From contig NZ_FUYE01000003.1 of the NCBI RefSeq assembly GCF_900167535.1, positions 230,414 through 294,413 of the forward strand: a stretch of 64,000 nt of DNA, given 5' to 3'. The notes under the pieces are model-generated. The model was not told the DNA's origin, searched no databases, and worked only from the letters and a program-made list of their open reading frames with translations. The stretch comes from Prosthecobacter debontii (lineage in GTDB: Bacteria; Verrucomicrobiota; Verrucomicrobiia; Verrucomicrobiales; Verrucomicrobiaceae). The stretch's first letter is position 1, and every line of letters begins with the position of its first letter. The position numbers and the translations under genes are program-made. Shown piece by piece: positions 59,160 to 64,000 of the stretch.

Positions 59160-60350
59160 TTATTTGGCAAGGCGATAGATGGCTCCATTCCAGTCAAGAA
59201 CGAGCATTTCGCCGTTTGCGTCGGCGCAGAAAGCGGTCGGTTTCACCAAGACTGTGGGCTTTTTCTTGGGGTCATTCCCAGGGGTCTGTGGGCTGGTATA
59301 AAGCAGGCTGTTGCTGTCCACCTTGCCTTCGTCGTTCGCACGCAGCGCCCAGATTTTGCCCAGGACAAAATCGCCGTAAACATAGGCTCCCTGAAGGTCT
59401 GGCAAGGCCTTGCCATTGTAAATGATGCCGCCCGTGATGCTGAGGCCATCGCCATGATGATACTCATGGATGGGGTCGATCAACTTAGCTTCGGCTGGCG
59501 CCTGATCTTGACGCAGAGGGAATGGGCGGGAACCCTCACGGAAGCTCCAGCCGTAGTTACCGCCTTTGACGATCCAGTTGATCTCTTCCCACAGATCTTG
59601 CCCCACATCCGCCAGCCAGAGGCAACCTTTCTCATCGAAGTGCATCCCCCATGGGTTACGAATGCCATAAGCATAGACCTGCGGTTGGGCATTAACCCCG
59701 TCAGCGAAAGGATTGTCGGCTGGGATGCCGTAGGCGTTGTGAAACTCCCGGCTGTCGACATCGATACGCAGCACCTTGCCCACCAGCACCGCATTGAGCT
59801 GGGCCATGCGCTGCTCATCGTTGCGCTTGGAGGTGTCTCCCACGCCGATGTAGAGGTAGCCATCCGGGCCGAAGAGGATGTTACCGCCGTGGTGGTTCCA
59901 GTTGATGAGCGGGATTTCCAGCAGCACACGTTCCGTGCTCTCGTCGGCTTTATCAGGGTCTGCCGAGCTGACTTTCATCTCGCTGACGACGAGACGCTTG
60001 GGCTTTTGCTGAGTGTAGCAGAGATAGAACAGGCCGTTGTCCTTAAACTTGGGATGAAAAGCCAACCCGTTCAAGCCTTCTTCGAACTTGCCATTCGCAG
60101 CTTCCATCTGGCGAGTGCTCAGATCGAGAAAAGTCTTGGTCTCTGCCGACTGCTCATCTTTCGGCAGAATCAAAATCTGACCACGCTGAAGGGCCAAAAA
60201 CTCCCGCTGAGTGCCATCGGCAGGAATCACCACCGCAATGGGGAAAAGTGTCTCCACTTTCTCGTAAACACGGGTGAGTTTAACCAGATCTTCCGCGAAT
60301 GCGGAACTGGCCAGTAGAAGACCGGTGGTAAGTAAGGAGGCGAGTTTCAT
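59160..60350 (-). CDS. PQQ-dependent sugar (aldose) dehydrogenase-like protein
   Basis: A 396-residue secreted protein: signal peptide (LASLLTTGLLLASSAFA), then the beta-propeller of the soluble aldose dehydrogenase/YliI family (EGLNGLAFHPKFKDNGLFYL, WNHHGGNILFGPDGYLYIGV, YGIRNPWGMHFDEKG, CLWLADVGQDLWEEINWI). The His in NHHGG is the expected catalytic base. The pair with the DapA-like gene suggests sugar catabolism. The ATG at 60350 starts the signal peptide. Confidence 0.9.
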   Translation of the reverse strand: MKLASLLTTGLLLASSAFAEDLVKLTRVYEKVETLFPIAVVIPADGTQREFLALQRGQILILPKDEQSAETKTFLDLSTRQMEAANGKFEEGLNGLAFHPKFKDNGLFYLCYTQQKPKRLVVSEMKVSSADPDKADESTERVLLEIPLINWNHHGGNILFGPDGYLYIGVGDTSKRNDEQRMAQLNAVLVGKVLRIDVDSREFHNAYGIPADNPFADGVNAQPQVYAYGIRNPWGMHFDEKGCLWLADVGQDLWEEINWIVKGGNYGWSFREGSRPFPLRQDQAPAEAKLIDPIHEYHHGDGLSITGGIIYNGKALPDLQGAYVYGDFVLGKIWALRANDEGKVDSNSLLYTSPQTPGNDPKKKPTVLVKPTAFCADANGEMLVLDWNGAIYRLAK

Positions 60351-60412
60351 GAGCGACGATGGAAACTTGAAGAGAAAGATCGGATTTGGGAAGAAACAAA
60401 CGCTCGTTAGCG

Positions 60413-61414
60413 TCACTTTTGCGCAGCTTTAGGCAGCCAACCCTTTTCGGATAGCGTTTGCGCAATCGCCTGGGCGATGAGCCGATGGCCTTCGGGTTTC
60501 ACGTGGTTAGAGTCGGTGTACATCTTGGCCGCCTGCACCGGAGAGATCACCTCCTTCATGCTGATTCGAGCGACTCCATCCCTAACTAAGGGGGCCGTCC
60601 AATCCGCCACCGCTACATCGGAGAGAAGCACGCCGCCATCCACTGTCTTTTGCCGAGTGTTGCTGGCTTGTAGAACAAGCAGCGTAGGAATTCCAGCCTT
60701 GTGCAAGCGCTCCAGTGCTTGAGCAGTCACTTGCTTCACCCGTGCCTTCCATTCACGCAGGGTATTGTCGTCCGTGCTCGCACGCAATTCTTCATTGACA
60801 TCAAAGGCGCCGGCTTGGCTCCGAACGGCGCGTGGCAACCATTGCCAATACAATTTCTCTGTCTTCATCTCATAAAATTGACGAAGGACCATGGAGTGCA
60901 TCAGCCAGTTCTTCGGGTGCGGGCTATTGAAGTCATCTCGCCGCTGCCATTCACGCTCGTCCTCATATTCATTGGAGGTTCCCACATGCAGAATGATCAG
61001 GTTCGGCTGGTATTTCTCGGCTTGTTGGATGACCAAGTCTTTACGCCGAGCACCAAAGCCTGGCAGAGACAGATTCAAACACTCCGCCTGGATGCCCCTG
61101 GCCTGCAATTCTTTCTCCAAGAAGCCTGTGTAGGATTGCTCCACACTTTTGCCACGCGAGACGGAATCCCCAATGACCATCACACGATAAACACCTTCCG
61201 GCCGCGTCTTCTGAAAGGTCTGCGGAAAAAAGCGGCGCCCGCCAGAACGATGCAATTCGACTTCCCCATCGGACTTTTCCACAAAGCCGGCGGTGGGATG
61301 ATATCCATAGTCGAAGCGCCCCTCCATCGCCCGCACGAAGACGAATCGCGCGGCCAATTCTGCCATCAAAAGGATGGCCACGAATAACAAAAAGCTTCGA
61401 GTAAAAAGGTGCAT
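60413..61414 (-). CDS. SGNH/GDSL-like hydrolase, membrane-anchored
   Basis: A 333-residue protein with an N-terminal membrane anchor (RSFLLFVAILLMAELAARFV), then VMVIGDSVSRG (block I Ser), ILHVGTSNEYED (Asn of block III) and DSNHVKPEGHRL (block V Asp-x-x-His). It follows the MBOAT gene, which ends 6 bp upstream, and this pairing is like AlgI with an SGNH partner, where the soluble or anchored enzyme finishes acetyl transfer to a polysaccharide. Confidence 0.85.
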   Translation of the reverse strand: MHLFTRSFLLFVAILLMAELAARFVFVRAMEGRFDYGYHPTAGFVEKSDGEVELHRSGGRRFFPQTFQKTRPEGVYRVMVIGDSVSRGKSVEQSYTGFLEKELQARGIQAECLNLSLPGFGARRKDLVIQQAEKYQPNLIILHVGTSNEYEDEREWQRRDDFNSPHPKNWLMHSMVLRQFYEMKTEKLYWQWLPRAVRSQAGAFDVNEELRASTDDNTLREWKARVKQVTAQALERLHKAGIPTLLVLQASNTRQKTVDGGVLLSDVAVADWTAPLVRDGVARISMKEVISPVQAAKMYTDSNHVKPEGHRLIAQAIAQTLSEKGWLPKAAQK

Positions 61415-61419
61415 TCCGA

Positions 61420-62991
61420 TCAAAACTGGAAATAGATAAACTCCTGCTCATGGGCCACCGAGCTGACCATCGCGACAAAGAGGAGGACGAAAATGATGCC
61501 ACGCACGGGCCAAGGCAGAGCCGTCAATTCCGCCTCATCTCGAGGCTTCCACGTCGCTACCTGGAGCAAGATCAAAGGCACAATGTGAAACACCAGCCAG
61601 AGGGCGGGATGCATCCAGTCTTCACTTGGAGCCCAGACCGTCAGCGCATGCAGCCAGACGCCGAGTTGCGTCATGGTTTGAGCTCGAAACAACGCCCAAC
61701 CGAACAGCGTCAGAACGAACATCAAAACAATAGCTCCTGTTCGTTTAGCACGCGAAGTCGCAACCTCCAAAGCTCCTAAACCGGGAATCACCCGGTAGGC
61801 CGTGAGCATGGCTGCATGATAGCCCCCCCACAGCACGAAGGTCCAACTCGCACCATGCCATAGGCCTGCCAGCAGCATGGTGATCCAGAGATTCACCACC
61901 GTGCGGACCGTACCTACCCGGTTTCCACCTAACGGGATGTACACATAGTCGCGGAACCAACTGGAGAGTGTGATGTGCCAACGCTGCCAAAAATCCGATG
62001 GGCCCGTCGAGGAATACGGGAAGCGGAAATTCATGCTCAGATGAATCCCCAGCAAACGGGCCGAGCCTCGTGCCAAATCGGTGTAACCTGAGAAATCACC
62101 ATAGATCTGGAAAGCAAAAGCGACGATGCCCAGCAGTGCCCATGGCGCATTCGGCGTCGCCCCTGGATTGAAGACGTAGTTGGCGATCAGCGCGCAGTTA
62201 TCCGCCACGAAGATCTTTTTGAAGCCACCGATGAGCAGCAGGCGCAGGCCAGCATGTAGATGCTCCCACTCCCACACCGCCGCCTTGGTAAACTGGGGCA
62301 CAAATTTGGCGGGCCGCTCAATCGGTCCTGCGACAAGCTGCGGAAAAAAGGCGAGGTAGGCCCCAAAGGTGATCAAATCCGGCACCGGTTCCACCTTGCC
62401 CTTATAAACGTCCACCGCATAAGCCACCGACTGAAAGGTGTAGAAGGAGATGGCGACCGGCAAAATGATGTTGGGCAGTGTCCAGCCCGGATCCATCCCC
62501 ACCGAACCAAGCAACGCCACCAAGCTTTCCGCGAAAAAGCCGAAGTACTTGAAGAAGATCAGCACCACCATGTTGGTAATGATGCTGAGCCACATGAAGC
62601 CGCGCCGGCGAGACTCCAGTGACCACGTCCAGATCCACTCATGGAGCGGCACGAACAGGAGAGGGAAAATTGCCGCTGCCGTTAAACTCGCCGCACTGAT
62701 GCTGACATGATCCCTGCAGAAATACGAACAGCCCCCCAGCCAGATGAGCGGCAGCAGGGTAGTCACAATGATTTTTCCCCGGGCTTCACGCTGCCCGACC
62801 ATCGAGCGGGTGCAGAAGAAATCGATCCCTGTCGAAGCCAAGAGCAGCGCCAGAAAACGCAGGTCCCACATCCCGTAGAAAAAGTAACTCGCCGCCAGGA
62901 GCAGAGCCATCCGCCCGAGCCGAGGAAGCGGCCAGTAGAGAAGAACGATGAGCGGAAGAAAAAAGGCGTATTGCCAGGATGTAAACGACAT
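61420..62991 (-). CDS. MBOAT-family O-acetyltransferase (AlgI-like)
   Basis: A 523-residue multi-spanning membrane protein with the family's LAFFPQLVAGPIERPAKFVP, FSGYTDLARGSARLLG, WQRWHITLSSWFRDYVYIPL and LLAGLWHGASWTFVLWGGYH; the His in LWHGASW is the catalytic residue. It transfers acetyl groups across the membrane to a polysaccharide, together with the SGNH protein encoded next. Confidence 0.92.
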   Translation of the reverse strand: MSFTSWQYAFFLPLIVLLYWPLPRLGRMALLLAASYFFYGMWDLRFLALLLASTGIDFFCTRSMVGQREARGKIIVTTLLPLIWLGGCSYFCRDHVSISAASLTAAAIFPLLFVPLHEWIWTWSLESRRRGFMWLSIITNMVVLIFFKYFGFFAESLVALLGSVGMDPGWTLPNIILPVAISFYTFQSVAYAVDVYKGKVEPVPDLITFGAYLAFFPQLVAGPIERPAKFVPQFTKAAVWEWEHLHAGLRLLLIGGFKKIFVADNCALIANYVFNPGATPNAPWALLGIVAFAFQIYGDFSGYTDLARGSARLLGIHLSMNFRFPYSSTGPSDFWQRWHITLSSWFRDYVYIPLGGNRVGTVRTVVNLWITMLLAGLWHGASWTFVLWGGYHAAMLTAYRVIPGLGALEVATSRAKRTGAIVLMFVLTLFGWALFRAQTMTQLGVWLHALTVWAPSEDWMHPALWLVFHIVPLILLQVATWKPRDEAELTALPWPVRGIIFVLLFVAMVSSVAHEQEFIYFQF

Positions 62992-62997
62992 GGGGCA

Positions 62998-63633
62998 TCA
63001 ACTTGCCAACCAGCTTACAGCCAGACCACTCAGCGGAAGTGATGCCCAATTCAGCACCGACAACGCAGCCTGAGCGGACGGTTCCCATGCCAGCGGCGCG
63101 CGACCATGAGTCTCGACGAGGCACAAGTCAAAGACATGATCAGCCTCAATTTGAATGTCGTCGGACGAATGAACCGTGCGCAGGAATCGTGCCTCCCCCC
63201 CTTTTTCTCGGTTGATCAACCGCACACGCCGAACCTCCTCGGGACATCTGAGCCGGAGAATCACATCACAACGATCTAGGCGTTTGTGAGGGGAGACATT
63301 GACATAGATCACCAGTTTTTTCTTTCGCAGCCAATGCTCAAAAGGGGCGAGGTTGTCTCTTTCCAGGGATTTGCTTTTGATTCTCCGGGTAAAAATCCCC
63401 AAGAACGGCACCGCCAAAATGCTGTCATCCACCACGGCAATCTGACGTCTCGAAATACTGCCCAATCCTTCTTTACGGATTTTCTTACCCAGGGTGGATT
63501 TGCCACTGCCCGACTTTCCGGTGATGCAAAAAACGACTTGTTTTTGAGTCTTCATCAACTCCTTCAAGGTCCTTTCCAGAGTCTCCTGCCAGTTCTGAGG
63601 GGAAAGGGGGATCGAAGCAGCCATGCGAGTCAA
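62998..63633 (-). CDS. P-loop nucleotide kinase-like protein
   Basis: A 211-residue protein with Walker A TGKSGSGKSTLGKKI (about residue 40), a mobile lid region and a late LRCPEEVRRVRLINREKGG that fits a kinase lid. The fold is that of adenylate/APS-kinase-like P-loop kinases; the substrate is not clear. Start uncertain (63633 or 63624). It is divergent from ychF and precedes the MBOAT gene on the same strand. Confidence 0.7.
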   Translation of the reverse strand: MTRMAASIPLSPQNWQETLERTLKELMKTQKQVVFCITGKSGSGKSTLGKKIRKEGLGSISRRQIAVVDDSILAVPFLGIFTRRIKSKSLERDNLAPFEHWLRKKKLVIYVNVSPHKRLDRCDVILRLRCPEEVRRVRLINREKGGEARFLRTVHSSDDIQIEADHVFDLCLVETHGRAPLAWEPSAQAALSVLNWASLPLSGLAVSWLAS

Positions 63634-63792
63634 AGGGATCTTACATTTTGCAAAGTGACAATTCTGTCGCCGATGGACCCGCGATCAAGTCTCAACATCA
63701 GGCAATTTGCCAGAATCGTCACCTAGCCGGGGTTTTCTACAACACACTTTTCATTCGCACCCGCCGTTGGACTGGCTATCCTCGCCACCCTT

Positions 63793-64000
63793 ATGCTCCA
63801 AGCTGGAATCGTCGGCCTGCCCAATGTGGGCAAATCCACCCTCTTCAACGCAGTCACCCGCACCCGCAAGGCGGAGGCTGCCAACTACCCTTTTTGCACC
63901 ATCGAGCCCAATCAGGGCGTTGTCGTCGTCCCCGATGAGCGCCTCGCGGTCCTCTCCAAGATGAGCGGCTCCCAGAAGCTGGTCCCGGCGGCCATTGAGT
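63793..64000 (+). CDS. ychF: Redox-regulated ATPase YchF, 5' part
   Basis: The first 69 residues of YchF run to the window edge. [20 protein letters not shown] contains the P-loop with the Leu-Pro-Asn form typical of YchF/Ola1, followed by [20 protein letters not shown]. YchF is an ATPase of the Obg family that binds ribosomes and affects stress response. The ATG at 63793 is the standard start. Confidence 0.92.
   Translation, partial: MLQAGIVGLPNVGKSTLFNAVTRTRKAEAANYPFCTIEPNQGVVVVPDERLAVLSKMSGSQKLVPAAIE

Noticed and set aside
59025-60317. A 430-residue plus-strand open frame
   Set aside because: It is the mirror of the sugar dehydrogenase gene and shows no family resemblance.
1-64000. CRISPR array, rRNA or tRNA genes
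   Set aside because: No regularly spaced repeats and no convincing cloverleaf or rRNA sequence were noticed on either strand; a tRNAscan search would settle the tRNA question.

Overview
The window joins two unlike pieces of DNA. Bases 1 to about 37,510 look like a large integrated mobile element, densely loaded with defence and replication genes. From about 37,510 to 64,000 the sequence is ordinary bacterial chromosome. The hinge is a broken comM gene: only its 3' part is present (about 37,520-38,013), and its coding frame enters the element exactly where the conserved comM motif PCPCGYYGD begins. The left end of the element and the 5' half of comM lie outside the window, so the element is at least 37.5 kb. 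The chromosomal part (folE2, rpsR-rpmG-dksA-like, an ECF sigma factor of the kind common in Planctomycetes and Verrucomicrobia, an exonuclease-ligase fusion, small lipoproteins, TonB receptor with PepSY protein, MBOAT plus SGNH pair, ychF) suggests a Verrucomicrobiota host, perhaps Verrucomicrobiaceae. This is an inference from gene families, not from a marker gene.

Element, left part (1-6,742): a zinc-ribbon/HEPN-like gene cut by the window edge, then a minus-strand group of three: a 1022-aa HerA/VirD4-type ATPase with a nuclease-like tail, a membrane protein, and a membrane-anchored beta-propeller protein. Defence block (6,836-18,985): one good promoter precedes six tightly spaced plus-strand genes. 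They are a SNF2-type helicase, a PrrC-like AAA ATPase/candidate anticodon nuclease, type III Mod and Res, and a two-gene CBASS (HNH-SAVED effector and CD-NTase). Replication and transfer block (19,050-23,478, minus strand): a second HerA/VirD4-like ATPase, a small membrane protein, a replication-relaxation protein, a CHC2/TOPRIM primase and two small proteins, bounded by a promoter and a terminator. No relaxase, VirB4 or pilus gene is visible.

Element, middle (23.9-28.1 kb): two long non-coding stretches flank a tyrosine recombinase. The first is packed with inverted repeats. The second has a promoter, several hairpins and a terminator that together define a candidate structured RNA of about 225 nt, plus a DnaA box and a further inverted repeat. 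A replisome-organiser-like protein and an ArdC antirestriction protein follow. Cargo (28.2-37.5 kb): a 1356-aa secreted fibre with an S74 chaperone domain, a DUF2971 protein, a secreted nuclease, and a compact minus-strand ubiquitin-like conjugation operon (DUF2188, ubiquitin-like protein ending GGAS, E2-like protein, JAB-E1 fusion). Divergent from it are an XRE repressor and an ImmA-type metallopeptidase across a shared promoter region with two dyads. A double-HTH protein lies at the junction.

The two most interesting leads are the ubiquitin-like operon apparently controlled by an XRE/ImmA switch, and the single operon that stacks helicase, PrrC-like nuclease, type III restriction and CBASS. 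The structured RNA at about 25.79-26.02 kb is the best candidate for something undescribed. By eye, 9.8-14.1 kb and 17-19 kb are richer in A+T than their neighbours, which fits assembly from several sources.
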